64,000 bases of DNA from Flavobacterium sp. N3904 (lineage in GTDB: Bacteria > Bacteroidota > Bacteroidia > Flavobacteriales > Flavobacteriaceae). The DNA lies in contig NZ_CP110009.1 of NCBI RefSeq assembly GCF_025947305.1, forward strand, positions 1,711,001 to 1,775,000, given 5' to 3'. How positions within the stretch are numbered: the first letter of the stretch is position 1; every line of letters starts with the position of its first letter. This document shows positions 35,883 to 45,321 of this stretch, piece by piece. Position numbers and translations under genes: made by a program. Under the pieces are notes generated by a model. The model had not been told where the DNA came from and made no database searches. It was given only the letters and a program-made list of their open reading frames with translations.

Positions 35883-37793
35883 ATGAAAAAGTATAAAGTA
35901 GTAGTTGGTTTGTTACTTATTGTTTTAAGTATTAACGTGCACGCACAAGAATTTAAATTAGGAAAAGTCACTATTGCCGAATTACAACAAAAGCAGCATC
36001 CAAAGGATACTTCTGCGGTGGCAGCAATTTTATTTGAAAAAGGGTCTGTGCATTATGAAGATTTAGTGACAATTACTACGGTTAAAACCAAGATTAAAAT
36101 TTATAAAAAAGACGGCTTCAATTGGGCAAATAAAGAAGTAGCACACTATCTGCAAGGAGAAAGAGTTGCTTTCTCGGATGCAATTACTTACAATTTGGTC
36201 GATGGTAAGATTGAAAAAACGAAACTAAAAAGCGAAGGCGAATTTGAGACAAAAATCAATAAATATTTTGGGCAAAAAAAAATTGCTATGCCTAATGTAA
36301 AAGAAGGTTCAATTATTGAATTTGAATATACAATACGGTCTGAAAATTTTGGATCATTACGAGATTGGTATTTTCAGACAAGCATTCCTGTAAATTATAC
36401 AGAATATAAAGTTAAAACTCCAAAATTTTTAACTTTCAATAAGAGGTCAAAAGGATTTATTTACCCTAGACTTTCGTCAGAACCAACTTACAATCAAGAG
36501 ACTTCTACCGTTTTTACATTAGAAAATGTTCCTGCGTTGAAAGAAGAGACTTTGGTTAATAATATTGATAATTATAAAGCAAGTGTTTCTTATGAGTTGG
36601 CATTGGTGAATATCCCAGGCTATGCTTACAAAGAATTTGCTACAGATTGGAACGCTGTAGTAAAAACCATATTTGAATATGATGATTTTGGTCCTGAACT
36701 TAATAAAACAGGTTATTTTGAAGATGATTTGAAGGCTGTTATTGCAGGTTTGTCAAAACAAGATGATATTATTGTTGCCGTTTTAAATTATGTGAAATCT
36801 ACGGTGAAATGGAATGATTACAAGGGTTATTCTTGCAATGATGGGGTTAAACAAGCCTATAAAGATAAAACTGGAAATGTGGCTGAAATTAATTTAATGC
36901 TTACTGCAATGTTGCGTACTTCGGGGTTAAAGGCAAATCCCGTTTTATTGAGTACACGCGACAATGGGATTACATTATTTCCATCAAGTACAGCTTTTAA
37001 CTATGTGATAGCGGCTGTTGAAACTCCCGAGGGTTTAATATTGTTGGATGCAACAAGTAAGTTTTCCACTCCAAACGTTTTGCCATTTGAAGATTTAAAT
37101 TGGTTTGGAAGATTAATTAGAAAAGACGGTACATCAGAAGAAGTAGATTTGATGCCAAAAAAAGCTTCGAATGATAATATAACAATGAACTATGCAATTG
37201 ATGCTACAGGAAAAATAACGGGAAAATTAAGAAGGCAAAGAACAGATCATAACGCCATGAAATTTAGATTGGAAGTAGAGAATGTAAAAGAAGATGATTA
37301 TTTAGAGAAATTAGAAAACGAAAACGAAAAAATTGAAATCGCAGATTATAGAAGAACCAATGAGAAAGATGTTCAATTGCCGGTAACGGAAACTTGTTCT
37401 TTTTCGGGTACAAATTTATGTGAAATTATAGGCGAAAAAATGTATATCAGCCCGTTGTTGTTTTTTACCAAAGAACATAATCCTTTCAAACAGGAAACGA
37501 GAGAATATCCTGTTGATTATGGGTTTCCGTTTATAGATAAATACACTATAAATATTGATATTCCGGAAGGATATGTGGTGGAGTTACTTCCTAAATCGGC
37601 TCAATTTAATATGGAAGATGATTTAGGCAGTTTTAAATTCTTGTCCAATGCAGCGGGAAATAAAATTCAATTTTCGGTTTCTCACCAAATAAACACTCCT
37701 ATTGTTTCCGCAGAATACTATTCGATGCTAAAAGAATATTATCAGGGAATGATTGCGAAAGAAACAGAGAAAATTATTCTAAAGAAAGTGTAG
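35883..37793 (+). CDS. Exported DUF3857 protein with degenerate transglutaminase domain, paralogue 2
   Basis: A 636-residue paralogue of the preceding protein, with signal MKKYKVVVGLLLIVLSINVHAQ and the same EFKLGKVTIAELQQKQHPKD start of the mature chain. It too has TGNVAEINLML and FNYVIAAVE in place of the Cys and His motifs. It is shorter by about 35 residues in the region around 200-230. High similarity to its neighbour indicates recent tandem duplication. Confidence 0.85.
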   Translation: MKKYKVVVGLLLIVLSINVHAQEFKLGKVTIAELQQKQHPKDTSAVAAILFEKGSVHYEDLVTITTVKTKIKIYKKDGFNWANKEVAHYLQGERVAFSDAITYNLVDGKIEKTKLKSEGEFETKINKYFGQKKIAMPNVKEGSIIEFEYTIRSENFGSLRDWYFQTSIPVNYTEYKVKTPKFLTFNKRSKGFIYPRLSSEPTYNQETSTVFTLENVPALKEETLVNNIDNYKASVSYELALVNIPGYAYKEFATDWNAVVKTIFEYDDFGPELNKTGYFEDDLKAVIAGLSKQDDIIVAVLNYVKSTVKWNDYKGYSCNDGVKQAYKDKTGNVAEINLMLTAMLRTSGLKANPVLLSTRDNGITLFPSSTAFNYVIAAVETPEGLILLDATSKFSTPNVLPFEDLNWFGRLIRKDGTSEEVDLMPKKASNDNITMNYAIDATGKITGKLRRQRTDHNAMKFRLEVENVKEDDYLEKLENENEKIEIADYRRTNEKDVQLPVTETCSFSGTNLCEIIGEKMYISPLLFFTKEHNPFKQETREYPVDYGFPFIDKYTINIDIPEGYVVELLPKSAQFNMEDDLGSFKFLSNAAGNKIQFSVSHQINTPIVSAEYYSMLKEYYQGMIAKETEKIILKKV

Positions 37794-37796
37794 TTG

Positions 37797-39794
37797 ATGA
37801 GAAATTTTAAAATAATTTTTAGCTTGTTATTTTTCTTTTTAACTATAAGCACGAATGCCCAAAACTTTGAATTAGGCAAAGTATCAGTTGCCGAATTAAA
37901 AGAAAAGCAGCACTCTAAAGATACAAGTGCTGTTGCTGCAATACTGTTTAAAAACGGGAAGACTACTTTTACTTATTCGGGAGACCGCGGTTTTACAGCA
38001 ATCACCGAAGTAACGATGCGAATTAAAATCTACAAAAAAAAGGGGTACGACTGGGCCAATTTTTCAGTGCCTTATTATGTAGGATATGAGCATTACAATG
38101 ATGATGTTGTTAAATTTTCCAATGCGGTTACTTATAACCTTGTAAATGGAGCAATTGAAAAGACAAAGCTGAATAGTGAAGGAAGCTTTAAAAAAAATGT
38201 AAATGAGTATTGGAATGAAGCTTCAATAACATTGCCAAATGTAAAAGAGGGTTCAATTATTGAATTTAAATATGTTCTAAAATCGGAAAACATAGTAAAG
38301 TTTCCAGTTTTTAATTTCCAGTATGAAATTCCGGTAAATAGTGCCGAATACATAACCAGTATACCTTATTTTTTTACATATAAACCCATTCGTATCGGTT
38401 ATTTTGATCTAAAAGTAGATGCAAAAGTAGTGGATGGAAGCTTTAATTTTGAGGATAAAAACCATCAAACGGTGATGTTGAGTTTCAAACAAATCAGAAG
38501 CAAGTATACAGCAGAAAATATCCCTGCACTGGAAGAGGAAAGTTTTGTTGACAACATTCAAAATTACCGATCTTCTGTACATCATGAGCTTGAAAAAACA
38601 AATTTTCCAGATGAAAAGGAAAAAAATTATTCAAAGGATTGGGATGGAGTAACCAAGACCATTTATGCCGAGAAAGAATTTGGAAAAGAATTAGAGGAGC
38701 GGGACTTTTTTTTAGATAACATAAAAGCTATTTTAAAAGGCATTGATTCGAAAGAAGAAAGACTTAATGTCATTTTTAAATTTGTTCAAAATAAAATGAA
38801 CTGGAACAATGAAAATGGCTATTATACCGATAAAGGAGTCAAACAAGCTTATATAAATCAAATTGGTAATGTTGCCGAAATCAATTTTATCCTCATTGCG
38901 ATGCTAAAGTCAGCCGGGATAGAGGCAAGTCCAGTTTTGGTTAGCACTCTTGAACATGGAATTCCTGTTTTTCCCAATAGAACCGTTTTTAATTATGTAA
39001 TTGCTGCGGCAAATATTGATGGGAAAGAAATTTTATTGGATGCTTCGCATAAATATACAACGCAAAATATTTTGCCACTAAATGTGCTGAATTGGACCGG
39101 ACGTCTTATTAAACAAGAAGGAATTTCGCAAGAAATTGATTTAGTGCCTACAAAACCATCGGCTAAATATTATACTATAATGGTAAAAGTAGATAATGCT
39201 GGTAAAATAGAAGGAAAATATAGAGTTCAAAAGACAGATTATGAGGCCTATAGTTTTAGAGATAAATATGCTGAAATGAATACAGACAATTATCTTGAAA
39301 AAATTGAAAATGATCTCAATGGGATTAAAATTAAGGATTATACTATTGAGAATAAAAAAAGTGATTTAGACAAACCTGTTATAGAAACTTTTACTTTTGC
39401 ATCTGATAATCATTGCGAAGTGATAGGTGAAAAATTATTCATCAATCCGATGTTGTTTTTTACTCAATCTCAGAATCCTTTTATACAGGAAGTAAGACAA
39501 ATGCCTATTTATTTTGGTTATCCTACACAAGAAAGATATAATATAAGTTTTGAAATTCCAGAGGGATATGCTGTAGAATCGCTTCCTCAGCCAATGAAGA
39601 TTTTTTCAGATGGAAAAGAGTTGTCTTTTTCAATCAATACAGTTTCTCAAGGGAACAGAGTTCAGATTTTAGTAACTAAGGAGATAAATATGGCTATAGT
39701 TTCTGCCGATTTTTATGGAGCAATTAAAGAATTTTATCAAAAAATGATTGACAAGCAAAACGAAAAAATTGTACTTAAAAAAATACAACCATGA
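37797..39794 (+). CDS. Exported DUF3857 protein with degenerate transglutaminase domain, paralogue 3
   Basis: A 665-residue, more diverged third paralogue; mature chain begins NFELGKVSVAELKEKQHSKD after a signal ending STNAQ. It carries GNVAEINFILIAML and FNYVIAAAN, the same loss of Cys and His. ATG 37797 is preferred over the TTG at 37794, which leaves three bp after the previous stop. Its stop overlaps the next start by four bases (ATGA). Confidence 0.85.
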   Translation: MRNFKIIFSLLFFFLTISTNAQNFELGKVSVAELKEKQHSKDTSAVAAILFKNGKTTFTYSGDRGFTAITEVTMRIKIYKKKGYDWANFSVPYYVGYEHYNDDVVKFSNAVTYNLVNGAIEKTKLNSEGSFKKNVNEYWNEASITLPNVKEGSIIEFKYVLKSENIVKFPVFNFQYEIPVNSAEYITSIPYFFTYKPIRIGYFDLKVDAKVVDGSFNFEDKNHQTVMLSFKQIRSKYTAENIPALEEESFVDNIQNYRSSVHHELEKTNFPDEKEKNYSKDWDGVTKTIYAEKEFGKELEERDFFLDNIKAILKGIDSKEERLNVIFKFVQNKMNWNNENGYYTDKGVKQAYINQIGNVAEINFILIAMLKSAGIEASPVLVSTLEHGIPVFPNRTVFNYVIAAANIDGKEILLDASHKYTTQNILPLNVLNWTGRLIKQEGISQEIDLVPTKPSAKYYTIMVKVDNAGKIEGKYRVQKTDYEAYSFRDKYAEMNTDNYLEKIENDLNGIKIKDYTIENKKSDLDKPVIETFTFASDNHCEVIGEKLFINPMLFFTQSQNPFIQEVRQMPIYFGYPTQERYNISFEIPEGYAVESLPQPMKIFSDGKELSFSINTVSQGNRVQILVTKEINMAIVSADFYGAIKEFYQKMIDKQNEKIVLKKIQP

Positions 39795-40117
39795 ACCTAA
39801 AAAATGCCCAGCTAGACGTTGATACTTGGATCAAAGAACACGGAGTTCGTTATTTTAACGAATTGACAAATATGGCACAACTTACCGAAGAAGTAGGCGA
39901 AGTAGCCCGAATTATAGCCCGTCGTTACGGTGAACAATCCGAAAAAGAAAGTGACAAAAACAAAGACCTTGGTGAAGAATTGGCCGATGTAGTTTTCGTA
40001 GTATTGTGTTTGGCTAATCAAACAGGAATCGATTTGCAATCTGCTTTTGACAAGAAGATGGATTTAAAATCTGTTAGAGACAAAGACCGCCACAAAAACA
40101 ACGATAAACTAAAATAA
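39791..40117 (+). CDS. MazG-like nucleotide pyrophosphohydrolase
   Basis: A 108-residue all-alpha NTP pyrophosphohydrolase. The metal-binding motif is EEVGEVARI followed by LGEELADVVFVVLCLANQ, the EExxE...ExxD arrangement of MazG/dUTPase-like enzymes. Substrate is a non-canonical or excess NTP; which one is unknown. Overlaps the DUF3857 gene by four bases and lies 79 bp before aroA. Confidence 0.88.
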   Translation: MNLKNAQLDVDTWIKEHGVRYFNELTNMAQLTEEVGEVARIIARRYGEQSEKESDKNKDLGEELADVVFVVLCLANQTGIDLQSAFDKKMDLKSVRDKDRHKNNDKLK

Positions 40118-40196
40118 TGTTATAAGTCAGGGCAAAGTTTTGGTACGTCCTTTTTTTAAAATAAATTTGGCAAACACATCTATCAACTCATCCAAA

Positions 40197-41432
40197 ATGA
40201 ATTTACTGTTACAAACTTCCCAACTCGATTTACAAGACCAAATTGCAATTACTGGTTCTAAAAGCGAAACCAATCGACTTTTATTACTTCAGGCATTGTA
40301 TCCAAATATTACTCTTGCCAATACTTCAAATTCTGATGATAGCGAGGTAATGCAAAAGGCTTTGGTAGGGAATGAAGAAATTGTAGATATTCATCATGCA
40401 GGAACAGCGATGCGTTTCTTAACAGCCTATTTTGCTGTAAACGAAGGTCGCGAAGTGGTATTAACAGGTTCACAAAGAATGACAGAACGCCCAATCAAAG
40501 TGTTGGTTGAAGCTTTACAGCAATTAGGTGCCCAGATTACTTATGAAAAAGAAGAAGGTTACCCGCCTATTCGAATCAAAGGACAAAAAATTACTGCTCA
40601 TAAAGTAAGTATTCCTGCCAATGTGAGCAGTCAGTATATATCTGCATTGCTTTTGATAGCGCCAAAGTTGGAGAACGGAATCGAACTGACTTTGGTTGGT
40701 GAGATTACCTCGGTTCCCTATATCAAAATGACTTTGGCATTGTTGAATGACTTAGATATTCAAACCAGTTTTATTGGAAACATAATTAAAGTATATCCTA
40801 AGAAAGAAGTAACAACCAAAGTAATGACCGTAGAATCTGATTGGAGTTCGGCATCATACTTTTTTAGTTTAGCGGCGCTAGCAAAAACGGCTTCTATTTC
40901 TTTAACGAGTTACAAAGAAACCAGTTTACAAGGAGATTCAGCTTTGGTTGAAATTTACAAACAAATGGGAGTAACTTCACATTTCGATGGAGATAAATTG
41001 ACTTTGACCAAACAGGAAGATTTTGTTTGTGCCGACTTGAATTTAGATTTAAATAATACTCCCGATATTGCACAAACGATTGTAGTTACTTGCCTTGGAC
41101 TTGGAATCGGTTGTTATCTTACCGGTTTGCATACTTTAAAAATCAAAGAAACCGATAGGCTGGAAGCGCTTCGAATTGAATTGACAAAACTGGGAGCCAA
41201 TATCTCGGTAACTAATGATAGTTTGACATTAATTGCTACAAAAAGCATCAATCCAGAGATCAGAATCGACACGTATAACGACCACAGGATGGCGATGGCA
41301 TTTGCTCCATTAGGATTAAAAGTACCAATTATCATCAATAATGCTGATGTAGTGTCAAAATCCTATCCTGATTTTTGGGAAGATCTAAAAAAAATAGGCT
41401 TTTTAATGATTCAAAAATGGTCATTTACGTAG
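40197..41432 (+). CDS. aroA: 3-phosphoshikimate 1-carboxyvinyltransferase (EPSP synthase)
   Basis: 411 residues from ATG 40197; a TTG at 40140 in the same frame would add 19 residues that do not look like the family. Motifs: GSKSETNRLLLLQAL near the N-terminus, HAGTAMRFLTAYFA, GSQRMTERPI, and the C-terminal LKIKETDRLEAL and YNDHRMAMAFAPLGL. It joins PEP to shikimate-3-phosphate. GTAMRF departs from the more usual GTxxRP region, as seen in Bacteroidota enzymes. Confidence 0.94.
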   Translation: MNLLLQTSQLDLQDQIAITGSKSETNRLLLLQALYPNITLANTSNSDDSEVMQKALVGNEEIVDIHHAGTAMRFLTAYFAVNEGREVVLTGSQRMTERPIKVLVEALQQLGAQITYEKEEGYPPIRIKGQKITAHKVSIPANVSSQYISALLLIAPKLENGIELTLVGEITSVPYIKMTLALLNDLDIQTSFIGNIIKVYPKKEVTTKVMTVESDWSSASYFFSLAALAKTASISLTSYKETSLQGDSALVEIYKQMGVTSHFDGDKLTLTKQEDFVCADLNLDLNNTPDIAQTIVVTCLGLGIGCYLTGLHTLKIKETDRLEALRIELTKLGANISVTNDSLTLIATKSINPEIRIDTYNDHRMAMAFAPLGLKVPIIINNADVVSKSYPDFWEDLKKIGFLMIQKWSFT

Positions 41433-41503
41433 GCTTTTGTTCGGTTTCCTGTCAATTCATTATTATGTAGCGTCTAGGGCAAGAAAAATAAACACCTAAA
41501 CAC

Positions 41504-41535
41504 TTGACAACGCCTATCTCACAATCGTATATTTG
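41504..41535 (+). promoter_or_regulatory. Promoter of queA
   Basis: TTGACA (41504-41509) and TATATTTG (41528-41535) with a 21-bp spacer counted from TTG. The queA ATG is at 41608 after a microrepeat. Confidence 0.65.
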
Positions 41536-41607
41536 CATCCGAAAGATTTTTAAGTTCAGTTTAAACAACTTGGAACTTGAAACTTTAAACTTTTAAACAA
41601 ACAGCAA

Positions 41608-42657
41608 ATGAAATTATCTCACTTTCAATTTAATTTACCAAAAGAACTTCTTGCAGAATATCCAGCCGAAAACAGAGACGAGTCTCGTTTGATGGTTATT
41701 GACCGCAAGAAACAAACGATAGAACATAAAATGTTTAAAGACGTTATCGATTATTTTGATGATGGTGATGTTTTGATTTTAAATAATACTAAAGTTTTTC
41801 CAGCTCGTTTGTATGGAAATAAAGAAAAAACTGGAGCGAGAATTGAAGTGTTTTTGCTTAGAGAACTAAACGCAGAACAAAGACTTTGGGATGTTTTGGT
41901 AGATCCAGCTCGTAAAATCAGAATCGGGAATAAATTATACTTCGGAGACGACGATTCTTTAGTTGCTGAGGTAATTGACAACACTACTTCTCGTGGTAGA
42001 ACCTTGCGTTTCCTTTACGATGGTTCTTACGAAGAATTCAGAAATAAATTGACAGAACTAGGAGAAACTCCTATTCCTAAATATATTAGCCGTGACGTAA
42101 CTCCAGAAGATGCTGAGCGTTACCAAACAATTTATGCCAAAGAAGAAGGTGCTGTGGCAGCTCCAACTGCTGGTTTGCACTTTTCTAAACATTTGTTGAA
42201 GAGATTAGAAATCAAAGGAATCAAATTTGCCGAAGTAACTCTTCACGTTGGTTTGGGAACTTTCAATCCTGTAGAGGTTGAGGATTTGTCTAAACATAAA
42301 ATGGATTCTGAAGAGTTGAAAATTACTCAAGAAGCTTGTGATATTGTAAACGCTGCCAAAGCGGCTAAGAAAAGAATCTGTACCGTAGGAACAACTTCTA
42401 TGCGTGCTGTAGAAAGTTCAGTTTCATCACAAAATACTTTAAATCCTTATGACGGTTGGACAAACAAATTTGTTTTTCCTCCTCACGATTTTAGTATCCC
42501 AACATGTATGATTACCAATTTTCACACACCAAAATCTACTTTATTAATGATGGTTTCTGCTTTCTGTGGTCATGATTTAATGAAAAGAGCATACGAAGAA
42601 GCAATCAAAGAAGAATACAAATTCTATTCTTACGGAGATGCCATGTTGATTATCTAA
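41608..42657 (+). CDS. queA: S-adenosylmethionine:tRNA ribosyltransferase-isomerase
   Basis: A 349-residue QueA that adds the epoxy-cyclopentane ring to preQ1-modified tRNA. Family signatures: [51 protein letters not shown] and [18 protein letters not shown]. Monocistronic, with its own promoter and a terminator after it. The queuosine gene queE is also in the window, at 56355. Confidence 0.97.
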   Translation: MKLSHFQFNLPKELLAEYPAENRDESRLMVIDRKKQTIEHKMFKDVIDYFDDGDVLILNNTKVFPARLYGNKEKTGARIEVFLLRELNAEQRLWDVLVDPARKIRIGNKLYFGDDDSLVAEVIDNTTSRGRTLRFLYDGSYEEFRNKLTELGETPIPKYISRDVTPEDAERYQTIYAKEEGAVAAPTAGLHFSKHLLKRLEIKGIKFAEVTLHVGLGTFNPVEVEDLSKHKMDSEELKITQEACDIVNAAKAAKKRICTVGTTSMRAVESSVSSQNTLNPYDGWTNKFVFPPHDFSIPTCMITNFHTPKSTLLMMVSAFCGHDLMKRAYEEAIKEEYKFYSYGDAMLII

Positions 42658-42679
42658 TCACATTCAAAACTAAATACAA

Positions 42680-42710
42680 AGTCTCGTCAGCAATGGCGAG
42701 ATTTTTTTTT
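42680..42710 (+). terminator. Terminator after queA
   Basis: TCTCG (42682-42686) pairs with CGAGA (42697-42701), followed by a nine-T run. Confidence 0.7.
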
Positions 42711-42775
42711 CTGCAAACGTTTCTACAAACTGAATACTGCTATCTGATCACTGCCAACTGAATAAGGGCGTATTA

Positions 42776-42908
42776 CGGGCTGTCCATTACAAGTTTTTAC
42801 CCAAAACCAAAGTAATACTAGCACTCCGGGAGCTTCCTCTGGTCGCTTCCTCGTTGCTGTATTACTAAATGGTTTCAGGTAAAAAATTTTCATTTCCATC
42901 CCTAACGC
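42776..42908 (-). repeat. Flavobacterial palindromic intergenic element, copy d (long form)
   Basis: Read on the minus strand: GCGTTAGGGATGGAAATGAA, a nested stem (TTTTTTACC/GGTAAAAACTT, then GAAACC/GGTTTT, then AGTAATAC/GTATTACT) and an end of TTGTAATGGACAGCCCG. The ends match the other copies but the central insert is about 60 nt longer. It accounts for most of the 420-bp gap between queA and kynU; the remainder is AT-rich. Confidence 0.7.
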
Positions 42909-43077
42909 AATTCGTTTCCATAAGAACTTCGTTGCTTTAAATGTAAAATACAGATTGAAAATATTTGAATTATTATTAAATTAATTTTTTTTGCTGACGA
43001 TTTGTCTTTTTTCTTTATTCTGACATCTTTTCTCTGTTTTCTTTTTTCTATTTTTACGACTTTAAAACACCCAAAAA

Positions 43078-44355
43078 ATGGATTTTCAAAACAGCTTAGA
43101 ATTTGCACAACTACTCGATGCGCAAGATCATTTACATAAATACCAAGACGAATTTATTTTTCCAAAAGTCAATGATAAAAAGGTAATTTATTTCACAGGT
43201 AATTCTTTGGGATTGCAGCCCAAAAGAACAAAACAATATGTTGACGAAATAATGAACGATTGGGCAAATCTAGCCGTTGAAGGTCATTTTTATGCCGAAA
43301 AACCGTGGTGGGATTATCAAGAACGTTTTGCCAATCCGTTGAGTAAATTAGTTGGTGCTTTGCCAAGCGAAGTCACTGTGATGAATACTTTGACCGTAAA
43401 TCTGCATCTTTTAATGGTTTCCTTTTACAGGCCAAAAGCCAAACGTTTCAAAATCATTTGCGAAGAAAAAGCCTTTCCTTCCGATCAATATATGTTTCAA
43501 AGCCAAGTGCATTTTCACGGTTATAAACCTGAAGATGCTATTGTAGAAATCAAACGTCGCGAAGGAGAACACAATATCCGTTTGGAAGATATTTTAGCAA
43601 AAATAGAAGAAGTAGGCGAGGAGCTGGCTTTGGTTTTAATAGGTGGAGTCAATTATTACACGGGACAAGTTTTCGATATGAAAACCATTACTGCCGCTGG
43701 ACACAAACAAGGTGCTTATGTAGGTTGGGACTTGGCTCACGCCGCCGGAAATATTAAATTAGAATTGCACGATTGGAATGTTGATTTTGCCTCTTGGTGT
43801 AGTTACAAATACATGAACTCAGGACCAGGGAATGCTTCGGGTTGTTTTGTTCACGAAAAACATCACGACAATAAAGATTTGCCTCGATTTGCAGGTTGGT
43901 GGGGACATAACAAAGAACGTCGTTTCAAGATGGAACCCATTTTTGACCCAGTTCAAGGAGCGGGAGGTTGGCAAATAAGCAATCTGCCAATTTTGTCATT
44001 AGCACCTTATTTAGCTTCTGTTGAAATGTTTGACGAAATTGGAATGGATCAGTTAATCCTTAAAAGGGATAAAATTACTTCCTATCTAGAATTTATTCTG
44101 AACGAAATAAGCAAAGAAGTTCAAGGTTCCTTTGAGATAATTACTCCAAAAGAGTCATCCGAAAGAGCTTGTCAATTATCGGTCTTTTTGCATGGAGAAG
44201 GGCGAAGTCTTTTTGATTACTTGATGAAAAACGGCGTAATCACCGATTGGCGCGAACCCAATGTGATTCGTCTTGCACCAGTTCCTTTGTACACTTCTTA
44301 TGAAGATATGTTTCACTTTGGACAAATTTTGAAAAAGGGGATTTTAGCAAAATAA
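43078..44355 (+). CDS. kynU: Kynureninase
   Basis: A 425-residue PLP enzyme that splits kynurenine to anthranilate and alanine. The PLP lysine is in SWCSYKYMNSGPGNASG, and GNSLGLQPK, DLAHAAGN and QISNLPILSLAPYL are family marks. In Bacteroidota it commonly belongs to the tryptophan-to-quinolinate route, but no other gene of that route is in the window. Upstream 170 bp are AT-rich, with a weak TATTTTTA at the -7 position. Confidence 0.95.
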   Translation: MDFQNSLEFAQLLDAQDHLHKYQDEFIFPKVNDKKVIYFTGNSLGLQPKRTKQYVDEIMNDWANLAVEGHFYAEKPWWDYQERFANPLSKLVGALPSEVTVMNTLTVNLHLLMVSFYRPKAKRFKIICEEKAFPSDQYMFQSQVHFHGYKPEDAIVEIKRREGEHNIRLEDILAKIEEVGEELALVLIGGVNYYTGQVFDMKTITAAGHKQGAYVGWDLAHAAGNIKLELHDWNVDFASWCSYKYMNSGPGNASGCFVHEKHHDNKDLPRFAGWWGHNKERRFKMEPIFDPVQGAGGWQISNLPILSLAPYLASVEMFDEIGMDQLILKRDKITSYLEFILNEISKEVQGSFEIITPKESSERACQLSVFLHGEGRSLFDYLMKNGVITDWREPNVIRLAPVPLYTSYEDMFHFGQILKKGILAK

Positions 44356-44395
44356 AAAAACGGGAATAGTTGTAAAGACAATTCCCGTTTTTTTT
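44354..44395. terminator. Bidirectional terminator between kynU and the flavin reductase
   Basis: AACGGGAAT pairs with ATTCCCGTT with inner TTGT/ACAA pairs; A-run on the left, T-run on the right, serving both convergent genes. Confidence 0.82.
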
Positions 44396-44408
44396 GAAAA
44401 ATAAATTT

Positions 44409-45056
44409 TTATTCTTTCTCTTTTGGAAATGGTTTCGTTGGGATTCCCTGTCTGGCATATTGAAAACGGTCTATGAGTTTGGGTAAAAAATAGCCGTCAA
44501 CACCATTCAGGGCCATTACGTTACCTTTGTCCAGTTGCAACCAACCATCTTTGTGTTCTAAGATTTCGTCATAAAAAATATGCTCGATAGAGGCGATAAT
44601 GTGGATTGTATTGTTTTCTTTGATGAGATATTCGTTTACAAATTTGCAATAAAGCTGTACAGGACTTCCTTTTACAAAAGGGATATTAATGCCTTCTTTG
44701 TATTCTTCTTCTAAATTGGTTTTGTCAAATTCTGAGATACCAGAATCATAATTTGCCGAAGTATGATGCGCATCCGCAATCATGTCTACGGTTACATGAT
44801 TTACGGTAAAATATCCAGTTTCCATTATGTTTTTATAAGTGTCTCTTGGCACAATTGTGGGGCGAACAATAAATCCTATAAGTGAAGGACTACTGCCTAA
44901 ATGTGTGACACTACTAAAAATGGCAACATTTGTATTGCCTTCGATGGATTTTGTGGCAATTAAATTGGCTGATTTAAATCCAGTACATGAATTAATTAGA
45001 TTCAATTTTTCAATCTTCTCCATCTGAGAAATGGTATCTTTTGAAATGTGCTTCAT
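44409..45056 (-). CDS. Flavin reductase family protein (FMN-binding split barrel)
   Basis: A 215-residue protein with the flavin reductase-like split barrel: KSANLIATKSIEGNTNVAIFSSVTHLGSSPSLIGFIVRP and the later TGYFTVNHV. Members bind FMN and reduce it or transfer hydride; the substrate is not known here. A minus-strand TATATTTG (45074-45081) is its candidate -7 box. Convergent with kynU. Confidence 0.83.
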   Translation of the reverse strand: MKHISKDTISQMEKIEKLNLINSCTGFKSANLIATKSIEGNTNVAIFSSVTHLGSSPSLIGFIVRPTIVPRDTYKNIMETGYFTVNHVTVDMIADAHHTSANYDSGISEFDKTNLEEEYKEGINIPFVKGSPVQLYCKFVNEYLIKENNTIHIIASIEHIFYDEILEHKDGWLQLDKGNVMALNGVDGYFLPKLIDRFQYARQGIPTKPFPKEKE

Positions 45057-45321
45057 GTGTTTTTAAATTTAGACAAATATAAGCAACGAGAATTTATTCC
45101 TATTAATTTTATTGAAAAAGCTCAATAATAAGATTGAATTTTAACTTTTATTATAGATATTGTCAATTTTAAACAAAAATAATAATAATAATGCGAAAAG
45201 TGATTCTAAAGCAATTTTATTTATATTTGATAAAAATTACTTAGTTTTAAAATTAATAGTTGAATTAATTGACCCGTTATTTTTTAATAGTATAAAAAAT
45301 TAAGACTTAAAATCACCCCCA

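Noticed and set aside
40140..40196. TTG start adding 19 residues to AroA
   Set aside because: Family similarity begins at MNLLLQTSQLDLQ from ATG 40197; the extension has no support.
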